A DNA stretch of 5,714 bases from an uncultured Lachnospiraceae bacterium (GCA_947177105.1 CAMWTF010000181.1:1-5714); one strand, 5' to 3'; counted from the first letter of the stretch, positions 1 to 5,714 are shown. A program made the numbers and translations. The notes: generated by a model from the letters alone, not told the origin.

Positions 1-2
1 TC

Positions 3-80
3 AATGAACAATGTGAAAAACTTAACGCCGCCTCAGGCAGTATGGCCCATAGCGTGGATGAGACCTTGAATGCGGGGTAG
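3..80 (+). pseudogene. upstream in-frame part of the chemotaxis gene, ending at TAG
   Basis: Frame 3 is open from the window edge and encodes 25 residues ending in ...HSVDETLNAG, then TAG at 78-80. The same frame continues without a shift as QVEKAVNEIAQGATSQAQET, a typical start of a methyl-accepting chemotaxis protein methylation helix. The sequence before and after the stop therefore reads as one gene interrupted by a single amber codon. A one-base change from CAG or GAG would explain it. TAG is used as a normal terminator by the CarD gene (1726-1728), so general reassignment is unlikely. The beginning of the gene lies outside the window, so ligand-binding, membrane and HAMP regions cannot be assessed. 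It could be a true nonsense mutation, a sequencing or assembly error, or a suppressed codon. Confidence 0.7.
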
Positions 81-83
81 CAG

Positions 84-914
84 GTGGAGAAGGCGGTAAA
101 TGAAATCGCTCAGGGCGCTACCAGTCAGGCGCAGGAGACCCAGACTGCCACGGAGCAGATCATTGTCATGGGCAGCATGATCGAGGAGACGGGTGTGGAA
201 GTGGAAGAGCTGCGGGAGAATGCCCGCAAGATGCGCAGCGCCAGCGAGCAGGCCATGGAGATACTGGACGCTCTGGGCGAGGTGAACCAGCAGACCAAGG
301 ACGCTATCGCCGTGATTGCCAAGCAGACGGATGTCACCAACGAGTCCGCTATGAAGATCAAGATGGCGGTGGATATTATCACCGATATTGCGGAGGAGAC
401 CAACCTGTTGTCTCTGAACGCATCCATTGAGGCGGCAAGGGCCGGAGAGCAGGGCCGGGGCTTTGCCGTTGTGGCCGGACAGATTCAGCGGCTGGCTGAA
501 CAGTCTAACGAGTCTGCTCAGCAGATCACCGGCATTATAGAATTGTTGATTCAGGAGACCCAGCGTTCTGTGCAGACCATGGCGGATGTAAAGGCTGTCA
601 TCGAAAAGCAGGATGAGAATGTGAACCTGACGGAGAGAGCCTTTGGAGATGTAAAGGAAGGCATTGCCCAGTCCATAGAGGGCATCCGTGTCATTGCCAG
701 AAGAACCGAGGAACTGGATCAGGCCAGGGTCAAGGTGGTGGATGTGGTACAGAACCTGACGGCCATCGCCGAAGAGAATGCAGCCAGCACGGAGGAGACC
801 TCCGCATCGGCCACAGAGATGAGCGCTATCATGGAGAACATCGACAACAATGCCAAGAGTCTGAATGAGGTGGCAGACCAGCTGCATGTGACAATATCTA
901 AATTTAAAATATAA
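84..914 (+). CDS. methyl-accepting chemotaxis protein, cytoplasmic signalling domain
   Basis: This encodes the coiled-coil cytoplasmic part of a chemoreceptor, which couples ligand sensing to the CheA kinase through CheW and is tuned by CheR/CheB methylation. Counting from the GTG at 84 (276 residues), the hairpin tip lies at about 104-146 and carries the near-invariant core ETNLLSLNASIEAARAGEQG followed by RGFAVVAGQIQRLAEQS. Candidate methylation segments are GATSQAQETQTATE (about 11-24) in the descending helix and EENAASTEETSASATEM (about 230-246) in the ascending one. The protein ends in FKI, with no CheR-tethering pentapeptide. GTG 84 is only the first possible restart after the TAG at 78-80; a GGGG at 74-77 could serve as a weak ribosome site. 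The natural start is surely upstream of the window. The domain shows no further damage. As an independent product it would be a soluble signalling fragment without sensor or membrane anchor. Family assignment is near certain; the status of the 5' end is not. Confidence 0.88.
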   Translation: MEKAVNEIAQGATSQAQETQTATEQIIVMGSMIEETGVEVEELRENARKMRSASEQAMEILDALGEVNQQTKDAIAVIAKQTDVTNESAMKIKMAVDIITDIAEETNLLSLNASIEAARAGEQGRGFAVVAGQIQRLAEQSNESAQQITGIIELLIQETQRSVQTMADVKAVIEKQDENVNLTERAFGDVKEGIAQSIEGIRVIARRTEELDQARVKVVDVVQNLTAIAEENAASTEETSASATEMSAIMENIDNNAKSLNEVADQLHVTISKFKI

Positions 915-929
915 GCAGGACTACATAGC

Positions 930-968
930 CAGAGCGCTTGCGGAGATTTTCCGAAGGCGCTCTGTTTA
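930..968 (+). terminator. intrinsic terminator after the chemotaxis gene
   Basis: CAGAGCGC (930-937) pairs perfectly with GCGCTCTG (957-964). The inner part can continue with CGGA/TCCG around a short loop, allowing a bulge. The hairpin starts 15 nt after the TAA and is followed by TTTAT, a weak T-run. The position and the GC-rich eight-pair stem make a Rho-independent terminator likely. Confidence 0.7.
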
Positions 969-1108
969 TATGAACAAAAGGTGATTCCGGGCCGTACCTG
1001 GCATTAATCTGCACTAAATTAGGAAAAAAGTCATAGACAGAATATACAAGGGGCAGCCGGCTGTTTGCCGACACATTTCACAAACTTCAAAAAAAGTCTG
1101 AAATTTTG
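969..1108. other. intergenic spacer upstream of the carD promoter
   Basis: This is the main non-coding part of the 304-nt gap between the chemotaxis gene and the CarD gene. I see no convincing gene in it. It contains a perfect 10-bp palindrome, CAGCCGGCTG (1054-1063), about 45 bp upstream of the -35 element. It can also be drawn as a small hairpin, CGGC (1058-1061) with GCCG (1067-1070). The rest is AT-rich, with A-runs near 1022 and 1090. Confidence 0.4.
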
Positions 1109-1138
1109 CTGACAATTTATGTTTAAAAGTGTTAAAAT
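1109..1138 (+). promoter_or_regulatory. sigma-A type promoter of the CarD gene
   Basis: CTGACA (1109-1114, five of six matches to TTGACA) and TAAAAT (1133-1138, five of six to TATAAT) are separated by 18 bp. Transcription would begin near 1145, giving a leader of about 75 nt. Because the GTG at 1129 lies inside this promoter, it cannot be the translation start of the gene. Confidence 0.65.
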
Positions 1139-1218
1139 ATAGAAAGAATATGAATAGTAGCAAAAAAGACGAGGCCGGATATGGAATGAAGCAGGCAGGC
1201 CAAGAAAGGCAGGTAAAT

Positions 1219-1728
1219 ATGTTCAGGGTAGGGCAGTATGTGGTATGTGGCAATAAAGGTGTATGTACAATAGAGGATATTACGACGCTGGACATCTCCG
1301 GCGTGGACAAGGCCAAGCTGTACTATATACTGAAGCCGCAGTATATCACAGCCAGCACCGTCTATGTGCCGGTGGAGAATGCGTCCTCTCTGCGGGAGGT
1401 GCTGACCCGGGAACAGGCGGAGCAGCTTGTCAGGGAGATCCCACAGATCCCGCCGCTGAAGATTTCCAATGAGAAGTTGATAGAGCAGGAATACCGCAGC
1501 TGCATGAGGAGCAATGACAGCACGGAGTGGGTGCGGGTCATTAAGACCATCTACGGGCGCAAGCAGAAACGTCTGCAGGCAGGTCGTAAGGAAACGGCGG
1601 TGGATGGACGGTATTTTAAGCAGGCCGAGGACAGCCTTTACGGCGAGTTGGCGGTGGCGCTGGGAATGGAGCGCAGTCAGGTAAGCGCATATATCACTGA
1701 CAAATTGCAGGGGGCGGCCCCTGTTTAG
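1219..1728 (+). CDS. CarD/CdnL-family RNA polymerase-binding transcription regulator
   Basis: CarD-family proteins bind the RNA polymerase beta subunit through an N-terminal Tudor-like domain and touch the upstream edge of the transcription bubble through a helical C-terminal domain, altering open-complex stability. The 169 residues fit the family. MFRVGQYVVCGNKGVCTIED (1-20) and the following strands to about residue 62 (YVPVENASSLREVL) form the polymerase-interacting domain shared with TRCF/Mfd. Residues about 80-165 are helical and include WVRVIKTIYGRKQKR, AVDGRYFKQAEDSLYGELA and ALGMERSQVSAYI, the usual CarD C-terminal pattern. ATG 1219 was chosen because the fold begins there and AGAAAGG/AGGCAGG lies just upstream. 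ATG 1150 would add 23 polar residues with no family counterpart. The only Trp (104) is not where the DNA-wedging Trp of mycobacterial or Thermus CarD would be expected, judged by eye. The gene stands alone between its own promoter and terminator. Paralogues are common in Clostridia, so a general carD symbol is not assigned. Confidence 0.9.
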   Translation: MFRVGQYVVCGNKGVCTIEDITTLDISGVDKAKLYYILKPQYITASTVYVPVENASSLREVLTREQAEQLVREIPQIPPLKISNEKLIEQEYRSCMRSNDSTEWVRVIKTIYGRKQKRLQAGRKETAVDGRYFKQAEDSLYGELAVALGMERSQVSAYITDKLQGAAPV

Positions 1729-1748
1729 GAAAGACCAGAGATACGGAG

Positions 1749-1788
1749 GAACCTCTTTGGCGGAAATGCTCGTCGGGGGTTCTTTTTT
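1749..1788 (+). terminator. strong intrinsic terminator after the CarD gene
   Basis: GAACCTC (1749-1755) pairs with GGGGTTC (1776-1782) through seven pairs, one of them G-T. The loop can itself form a short GGCG/CGTC stem. Six T residues follow at 1783-1788. It lies about 20 nt after the TAG stop and separates the CarD gene from the GGDEF gene. Confidence 0.85.
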
Positions 1789-1790
1789 AA

Positions 1791-1805
1791 TGGACATTTT
1801 GTCCA
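1791..1805. promoter_or_regulatory. inverted repeat, possible operator
   Basis: TGGAC (1791-1795) and GTCCA (1801-1805) form a perfect dyad around ATTTT, flanked by T- and A-runs that extend the symmetry with two mismatches. It begins two bases after the terminator T-run and lies 127 nt upstream of the chosen GGDEF-gene start. No T-run follows it on either strand in the right place, so it is not a second terminator. Its right arm overlaps a possible -35 (TTGTCC, 1799-1804). An operator role is an inference from symmetry and position. Confidence 0.4.
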
Positions 1806-1828
1806 AAAAAGAGTATGATAAATATAAG
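1799..1828 (+). promoter_or_regulatory. candidate promoter P1 of the GGDEF gene
   Basis: TTGTCC (1799-1804, four of six) and TATAAG (1823-1828, five of six) are spaced by 18 bp. The -35 element overlaps the right arm of the inverted repeat at 1791-1805, so a protein bound there would block this promoter. This is a weak call because the region is AT-rich. Confidence 0.3.
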
Positions 1829-1846
1829 ATATTCGCGGATTTCTTT

Positions 1847-1878
1847 TTGACATGTATAGGGGAATGGTTGCATAAAAT
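1847..1878 (+). promoter_or_regulatory. candidate promoter P2 of the GGDEF gene
   Basis: A perfect TTGACA -35 element lies at 1847-1852. The -10 element is less clear: CATAAA (1871-1876) is 18 bp away with four of six matches, and TAAAAT (1873-1878) is a better hexamer but 20 bp away. Transcription would start near 1884, upstream of the chosen ATG at 1932. Confidence 0.45.
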
Positions 1879-1931
1879 ACATATTCAGCTATTGACTTGA
1901 GAGTATGCAAAAGTGCGCAGACGGGGAAAAA

Positions 1932-3818
1932 ATGAGAAAAATTGCATTGTTTGTGGGGGAAGTGGCGGCGGAATACCAGTCGGAGGCCGCAGGGGGAATA
2001 ATTGAAGAAGTGCAGAAGCAGGGCTATAGTCTGCATATATTTAACAACTTTGGATCGTACAGCCCCAATATTTTCCATTGCTGTGGAGAAAAGAGCATCA
2101 TACAGATTCCGGATCTGGCCAGCTATGACGGGGTTATCCTGGCGGGCGATACTTTCAATGTGGAGGGGATGTATGAGGAACTGACGGAGATGTTGCAGAA
2201 AAGCGCCAGTTGTCCTATTATCTGTCTGCGCCAGGAGGATCCTCGTTTTTATAGTATCTTGACAGAGAATTTTGAGCCTGTCCGCAATATGGTGGAGCAT
2301 TTTATTCAGGTTCACGGCTTTAGGCATATCTGCTTTATGTCAGGGAAACGGGAGATGAAAGATGCCCAGCTGCGGCTGAAGGCGTATCGGGACACCATGG
2401 AAAAATATGGGCTGCCCGTGACGGAACATAATATATTCTACGGGAATTACTGGAAGAATATGGGAGATGAAGCGCTGGACTGGTTTCTGGAGGGAGAAAA
2501 GGCCCCGCAAGGGAGCAGTATCCTGCCCCAGGCGATAGTCTGCGCTAACGATTATATGGCCATATCCATCTGTGACGCACTGCACAAAAGGGGCATTCTG
2601 GTGCCGGAACAGGTGTGTGTGTCAGGCTTTGACGATGTGGAGGAATCCAGGGTATCCATCCCTTCGCTGACCACTATCAAGGTGAATTACCGGGATATGG
2701 GGCGCAGGGCCATGCAGATGCTGGAGAATCTGTGGCAGGGCAGAGATGCCCGGGAAGGCATCGGCAGTGTGGAGATTGTAAGCAAGTACCGGGGATCCTG
2801 CGGCTGTGCCCAAAGCATTGACGAGGAGGCGGTCAGGAAACTGTTCCATCACAAGGAGCAGCTGCAAAACGCCCTCTATCACGGGAACTCCATGTATGTG
2901 GATCTGGAAAATACGGACACCTTCCGTGCTTTGATGAATGTGGGAAGAGCGTATATCAGCACAATCAGGTTCAAACAAATCTATATCTGCATATGCGACG
3001 AACAGGAGCGCCAGGAGGAAAAAGCCGCCATGATGAACCAGTACACGGAACACATGGTGCTACGCAATGTCATGAGCATGAAAGAGGACATTCCTTACGA
3101 AGAGCGTTTTCTGCGAAAGGAACTGCTGCCCGCCGCTTACCGCCAAGAGGGGGAGATTCTCTATATCAGTACCCTGCATGAGAGGAACGATTGTTTTGGC
3201 TATGTGGTGCTGACCACGGATTGTCCGGATGATCTGCGCTATCACTTCCAGACCTGGATATCCAGCATGTCCATGTCTCTGGCCAAACTGCAGATGTACC
3301 AGGAGAACCAGGCTTTGAACGAGATGCGCCAGCAATATGGCAGGGATGAAGTGACAGGAATTCCCAACCGCCGGGAGATGGAGCGGGTACTGCAGAAGCG
3401 CTATGACTGCCTGCGCCAGAAGGGGGAGAGCTTCTTTGTGGTAAGCGTGGATATGGACGGCCTGAAATACATTAATGATCATTATGGGCATCTGGAGGGA
3501 GACGTGGCCCTCAAGGCTCTGGCGGAGATCCTGGCGGCGGAGCAGGGGGAGAAGGGCGTGGCCGCCCGCACAGGAGGAGATGAGTTCCAGATCTGTATTG
3601 CGACCCAGTCACAAGGGATTGTGGAGGCCCGGATTGCCGCAATCCGCAGACGGATCAGTAGTTTTAACGAGAGAGGAGACAAGCCCTATGAGCTTTCGGC
3701 CAGCATCGGCTATGCCCGCTGCGACCAGAGCGTACCGCTGCTTATCTGCCTGCAGCAGGCGGATAAAAACATGTATCAGGAAAAGAGCGGAAAAAAGTAT
3801 GCCAGAAAGCCGGAGTGA
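1932..3818 (+). CDS. diguanylate cyclase with LacI-type ligand-binding sensor (PBP-GGDEF)
   Basis: Predicted to condense two GTP into cyclic di-GMP under control of a small-molecule sensor. Residues about 2-290 form a LacI/GalR-like periplasmic-binding fold, with AIVCANDYMAISICDALHKR, VPEQVCVSGFDDVEES and PSLTTIKVNYRDMGRRA matching its C-terminal half. There is no helix-turn-helix, signal peptide or membrane segment, so it should act in the cytosol. GSCGC closes this domain. About 295-465 is a linker or GAF-like region ending in a helix. The GGDEF domain is about 470-625, with DEVTGIPNRRE, VDMDGLKYINDHYGHLEGD (metal Asp507, Asp509) and ARTGGDEF (GGDEF at 548-552), all consistent with activity. 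The inhibitory RxxD five residues before GGDEF is absent (GEKG instead). ATG 1932 is preferred over in-frame ATG 1905 because GGGG (1923-1926) sits 5 nt upstream and the fold begins at MRKIALFVG; ATG 1905 would add nine residues and lacks a good ribosome site. The ligand is unknown; sugars are usual for LacI-type domains. Confidence 0.9.
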   Translation: MRKIALFVGEVAAEYQSEAAGGIIEEVQKQGYSLHIFNNFGSYSPNIFHCCGEKSIIQIPDLASYDGVILAGDTFNVEGMYEELTEMLQKSASCPIICLRQEDPRFYSILTENFEPVRNMVEHFIQVHGFRHICFMSGKREMKDAQLRLKAYRDTMEKYGLPVTEHNIFYGNYWKNMGDEALDWFLEGEKAPQGSSILPQAIVCANDYMAISICDALHKRGILVPEQVCVSGFDDVEESRVSIPSLTTIKVNYRDMGRRAMQMLENLWQGRDAREGIGSVEIVSKYRGSCGCAQSIDEEAVRKLFHHKEQLQNALYHGNSMYVDLENTDTFRALMNVGRAYISTIRFKQIYICICDEQERQEEKAAMMNQYTEHMVLRNVMSMKEDIPYEERFLRKELLPAAYRQEGEILYISTLHERNDCFGYVVLTTDCPDDLRYHFQTWISSMSMSLAKLQMYQENQALNEMRQQYGRDEVTGIPNRREMERVLQKRYDCLRQKGESFFVVSVDMDGLKYINDHYGHLEGDVALKALAEILAAEQGEKGVAARTGGDEFQICIATQSQGIVEARIAAIRRRISSFNERGDKPYELSASIGYARCDQSVPLLICLQQADKNMYQEKSGKKYARKPE

Positions 3819-3840
3819 CCGGGGCAGGGAAGAGGTAAGT

Positions 3841-4914
3841 ATGACAAGGTACGGAAGGGAAAAAAGCAAACTGCTTATGAGCCGGATGGGCTGGGCGGTG
3901 GCATTGACAGGATGCCTGCTGTTCTTGGGAGGCTGTGGAAAAGGCGGGGAGAATACGACGCTGGGCATGGAGGCATTGAAGGAACTGGACTACCAAAAGG
4001 CCCTGGAATATTTTGACCTGGCGAGAGCTGCAGGCGAGAGCGGCAAGGAGCTGGCCAGGGCGGAGGGTATTGCCTATATGGGCATGACACAGTACAGCCA
4101 GGCGGCATTGTCCTTTTTGGAAGCCCTGGGATATTCTGACGGCTGGGTAGAAGATGTGGATTACGACATCAATTTTTATCTGGCGGCGGCTTACACCAAG
4201 GAGGGGAGGCTTTCAGAGGCAGAGGAGATATACAGCGCTATTCTGGATTTGCAGCCAGGCAATGAGGACGCTCTGTTTCTGCGGGGCAATGCCCGCATGG
4301 GACTGGACGACTATACGGGGGCCAAGGCGGACTTTGACAAAGTAATCGCCATGGACGGCAAGAATTTTGATCGGCTGATCCAGATCTACGAGGTGCTGCA
4401 CAGCTATGGTTACAAAGAGATGGGACAGGTCTACCTGCGCGCCGCCATGGATGCCAGCGGGGAGCAGATGAGCGCCTACGACAAGGGGAGGATGTATTAT
4501 TATCTGGAGGAATACCAGTCGGCCTATCTGGCGCTGGAGACTGCCAAGGACCAGGGCGGGGCGGAGGCTTTTTTGTATCTGGGCAAATCCTATGAGGCCA
4601 CTGGCGACTATAATTATGCCGCCAGCGTGTACAACAATTACCTGGCCAGGGATACCTCCGACGCTCGGATTTATAACCAGCTGGGTCTGTGCGAGATGGC
4701 CAGGGGAGACTATCATGCGGCGTTATCCGCCTTTCAGTCCGGAATGCAGATTGAAAATAACGACGTGATGCAGTCTCTGCTTTTCAATGAGGCCGTGACC
4801 TATGAATATCTGCATGACTATCGGCAGGCATTGGTGCTTATGGAAAGTTACCTGAAGACCTACCCGGACGACCAGGTGGCAAAGAGGGAATATGATTTTT
4901 TATCCACCCGATAA
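3841..4914 (+). CDS. TPR-repeat lipoprotein
   Basis: A 357-residue exported protein made almost entirely of tetratricopeptide repeats, helical hairpins that mediate protein-protein contacts. The N-terminus is basic (R3, R6, K8, K10, R15), followed by a hydrophobic stretch at 17-30 and a lipobox-like LGGC with Cys32, so it is probably lipid-anchored on the outer face of the cytoplasmic membrane. Nine or so repeats follow between about 40 and 344. The clearest are ALFLRGNARMGLDDYTGAKA (144-163), AFLYLGKSYEATGDYNYAAS (243-262) and IYNQLGLCEMARGDYHAALS (277-296). ATG 3841 is supported by GAAGAGG (3829-3835) at 5-nt spacing and by the signal peptide; the frame stays open upstream only as a shadow of the GGDEF domain. 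The gene begins 22 nt after the cyclase stop and is probably co-transcribed with it. No enzymatic motif is visible. The partner is unknown, so the link to c-di-GMP is by context only. Confidence 0.85.
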   Translation: MTRYGREKSKLLMSRMGWAVALTGCLLFLGGCGKGGENTTLGMEALKELDYQKALEYFDLARAAGESGKELARAEGIAYMGMTQYSQAALSFLEALGYSDGWVEDVDYDINFYLAAAYTKEGRLSEAEEIYSAILDLQPGNEDALFLRGNARMGLDDYTGAKADFDKVIAMDGKNFDRLIQIYEVLHSYGYKEMGQVYLRAAMDASGEQMSAYDKGRMYYYLEEYQSAYLALETAKDQGGAEAFLYLGKSYEATGDYNYAASVYNNYLARDTSDARIYNQLGLCEMARGDYHAALSAFQSGMQIENNDVMQSLLFNEAVTYEYLHDYRQALVLMESYLKTYPDDQVAKREYDFLSTR

Positions 4915-4944
4915 AAAGCCCATTTAGAGGGATTATACAGGAAA

Positions 4945-4991
4945 ATACCAGATTTGCCATATACAAACAAACGAAATACAAGATATGGTGG
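4945..4991. promoter_or_regulatory. pair of candidate NrdR boxes upstream of nrdD
   Basis: The 16-mer at 4976-4991, ATACAAGATATGGTGG, matches 12 of 16 positions of the NrdR-box palindrome as I recall it (ACACWATATATWGTGT), including the inner C-W-A and G-T-G. A weaker copy, ATACCAGATTTGCCAT (4945-4960, about 8 of 16), lies exactly 31 bp upstream, start to start, and shares ATAC-AGAT-TG with the first. NrdR, the repressor of ribonucleotide reductase genes, characteristically binds two boxes separated by whole helical turns. The proximal box ends 8 bp before the -35 element. A third ATACAA lies midway at 4961. Confidence 0.5.
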
Positions 4992-4999
4992 CGGAACGA

Positions 5000-5028
5000 T
5001 TGACTTATTTTCTATGGAATGGTAGAAT
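5000..5028 (+). promoter_or_regulatory. extended -10 promoter of nrdD
   Basis: TTGACT (5000-5005, five of six) and TAGAAT (5023-5028, five of six) are separated by 17 bp, with a TGG just before the -10 forming an extended -10 element. Transcription would begin near 5035, leaving a leader of about 33 nt before the nrdD start. There is no clear terminator between the TPR lipoprotein gene and this promoter, so some read-through is possible. Confidence 0.7.
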
Positions 5029-5067
5029 AAGAAATGCAGTTCACTATGATAAAAGGGGAAGAGTTGA

Positions 5068-5714
5068 ATGATGCAGGTAATGAAGAGGGACGGTTCCAAA
5101 GTGAACTTTACGCTCAGCAAGATTAACAATGTTATAATGAAGGCTTTTACGGCTACCCATATGGAGTACAACAATGACATTGTGGATCTTCTGGCGCTGC
5201 GGGTGACGGCGGATTTCCAGTCCAAGGTGAAAAACGGCGCTGTCTATGTAGAGGACATTCAGGACAGCGTGGAGAAGGTGTTGGGACAGGCGGGTTATGA
5301 GGAAGTGGCCAAAGCCTATATCCTGTACCGCAAGCAGAGGGAAAAGATGCGCACTATGAAATCCACGATTCTGGATTACAAGGACGTGGTGAACAGCTAT
5401 GTGAAGGTGGAGGACTGGCGCGTGAAGGAGAACTCCACAGTGACTTATTCCGTGGGAGGACTGATCCTGAGTAATTCCGGCGCAGTGACGGCCAACTACT
5501 GGCTGTCCGAGATCTATGACGAGGAGATTGCGGATGCGCACCGGAACGCGGATATCCATATCCACGATTTGTCCATGCTCACAGGCTATTGCGCAGGCTG
5601 GTCCCTGAAGCAGTTGATCAAGGAAGGGCTGGGAGGCATAACCGGAAAGATCACTTCCGCACCCGCCAAGCATCTGTCTGTGATGTGCAACCAGATGGTA
5701 AATTTTCTGGGCAT
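5068..5714 (+). CDS. nrdD: anaerobic (class III) ribonucleoside-triphosphate reductase, N-terminal part
   Basis: NrdD reduces ribonucleoside triphosphates to deoxyribonucleotides without oxygen, using a glycyl radical installed by the radical-SAM activase NrdG. The 215 codons visible begin with an ATP-cone, the allosteric domain that reads ATP/dATP (about 2-92, from MQVMKRDGSKVNFTLSKIN to YILYRKQREKMR). The start of the catalytic barrel follows: ENSTVTYSVGGLILSN (121-136), NADIHIHDLSMLTGYCAGWS (160-179) with a conserved Cys175, and APAKHLSVMCNQMVNFLG at the window edge. ATG 5068 has GGGG (5055-5058) 9 nt upstream; ATG 5071 directly follows and could also serve. The gene is cut by the window end, so the zinc site and glycyl-radical motif are not visible and nrdG would be expected downstream. 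Control by NrdR is suggested by the upstream boxes. Confidence 0.95.
   Translation, partial: MMQVMKRDGSKVNFTLSKINNVIMKAFTATHMEYNNDIVDLLALRVTADFQSKVKNGAVYVEDIQDSVEKVLGQAGYEEVAKAYILYRKQREKMRTMKSTILDYKDVVNSYVKVEDWRVKENSTVTYSVGGLILSNSGAVTANYWLSEIYDEEIADAHRNADIHIHDLSMLTGYCAGWSLKQLIKEGLGGITGKITSAPAKHLSVMCNQMVNFLG

Noticed and set aside
78..80. TAG as a reassigned sense codon across the genome
   Set aside because: TAG ends the CarD gene at 1726-1728 right before a strong terminator, and the other genes end in TGA and TAA, so the standard stop set is in use.
1129..1218. Longer CarD start at GTG 1129 or ATG 1150
   Set aside because: GTG 1129 lies within the predicted promoter. The extra residues are polar and not part of the CarD fold, which begins at MFRVG with a ribosome site just upstream.
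1132..1806. Long antisense open frames opposite the CarD, GGDEF, TPR and NrdD genes
   Set aside because: They mirror strongly supported + strand genes, are rich in Leu/His/Gln as expected for antisense of such genes, and show no recognisable domain or ribosome site.
1789..1904. A c-di-GMP riboswitch in the leader of the GGDEF gene or in other gaps
   Set aside because: I looked for GEMM-type conserved loops and paired stems before the GGDEF, CarD and nrdD genes and found none.
3475..3840. A 122-codon upstream extension of the lipoprotein reading frame
   Set aside because: It lies inside the GGDEF coding region in another frame and has low-complexity Arg/Ser/Pro-rich content. The signal peptide and a good ribosome site place the real start at 3841.
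4915..4940. Terminator after the TPR lipoprotein gene
   Set aside because: Only a three-pair CCC/GGG stem (CCCATTTAGAGGG) can be drawn and no T-run follows it.

Overview
The window looks like a chromosomal segment of an anaerobic, motile Firmicute of the class Clostridia, probably Lachnospiraceae. This is inferred from protein character: a clostridial-style chemotaxis transducer, a CarD-family regulator, a cytosolic LacI-type binding domain fused to GGDEF, and an oxygen-sensitive class III ribonucleotide reductase. G+C is near one half in the genes, and the intergenic regions are AT-rich. All genes read on the + strand. I see no mobile element, tRNA, rRNA or CRISPR array.

Layout. (1) Nucleotides 1-914 hold the 3' part of a methyl-accepting chemotaxis protein gene. 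Its frame is open from the window edge but interrupted by a TAG at 78-80. The rest of the cytoplasmic signalling domain is intact and followed by a hairpin terminator. (2) 1109-1788 is a self-contained unit: a sigma-A type promoter, a roughly 75-nt leader, a 169-residue CarD-family RNA polymerase-binding regulator, and a strong intrinsic terminator. (3) 1791-4914 is a likely two-gene operon: a 628-residue cytosolic diguanylate cyclase with a LacI/GalR-like ligand-binding sensor, then, 22 nt later, a TPR-repeat lipoprotein. An inverted repeat and candidate promoters precede it. (4) 4915-5714 holds a control region with two candidate NrdR boxes 31 bp apart and a good extended -10 promoter, then the first 215 codons of nrdD, which runs off the window.

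How they fit together. The chemotaxis transducer and the c-di-GMP synthase both belong to the motile/sessile decision. The sensor domain would let an intracellular small molecule, by family probably a sugar or related metabolite, set c-di-GMP output. The co-transcribed TPR lipoprotein would sit on the outer face of the membrane, with unknown partners. CarD and NrdD are housekeeping functions (transcription initiation and anaerobic dNTP supply) with their own promoters. I do not see a clearly undescribed system. The points most worth a second look are the in-frame stop in the chemotaxis gene, the binding-protein/GGDEF fusion lacking an inhibitory I-site, its pairing with a TPR lipoprotein, and the paired NrdR-like boxes.
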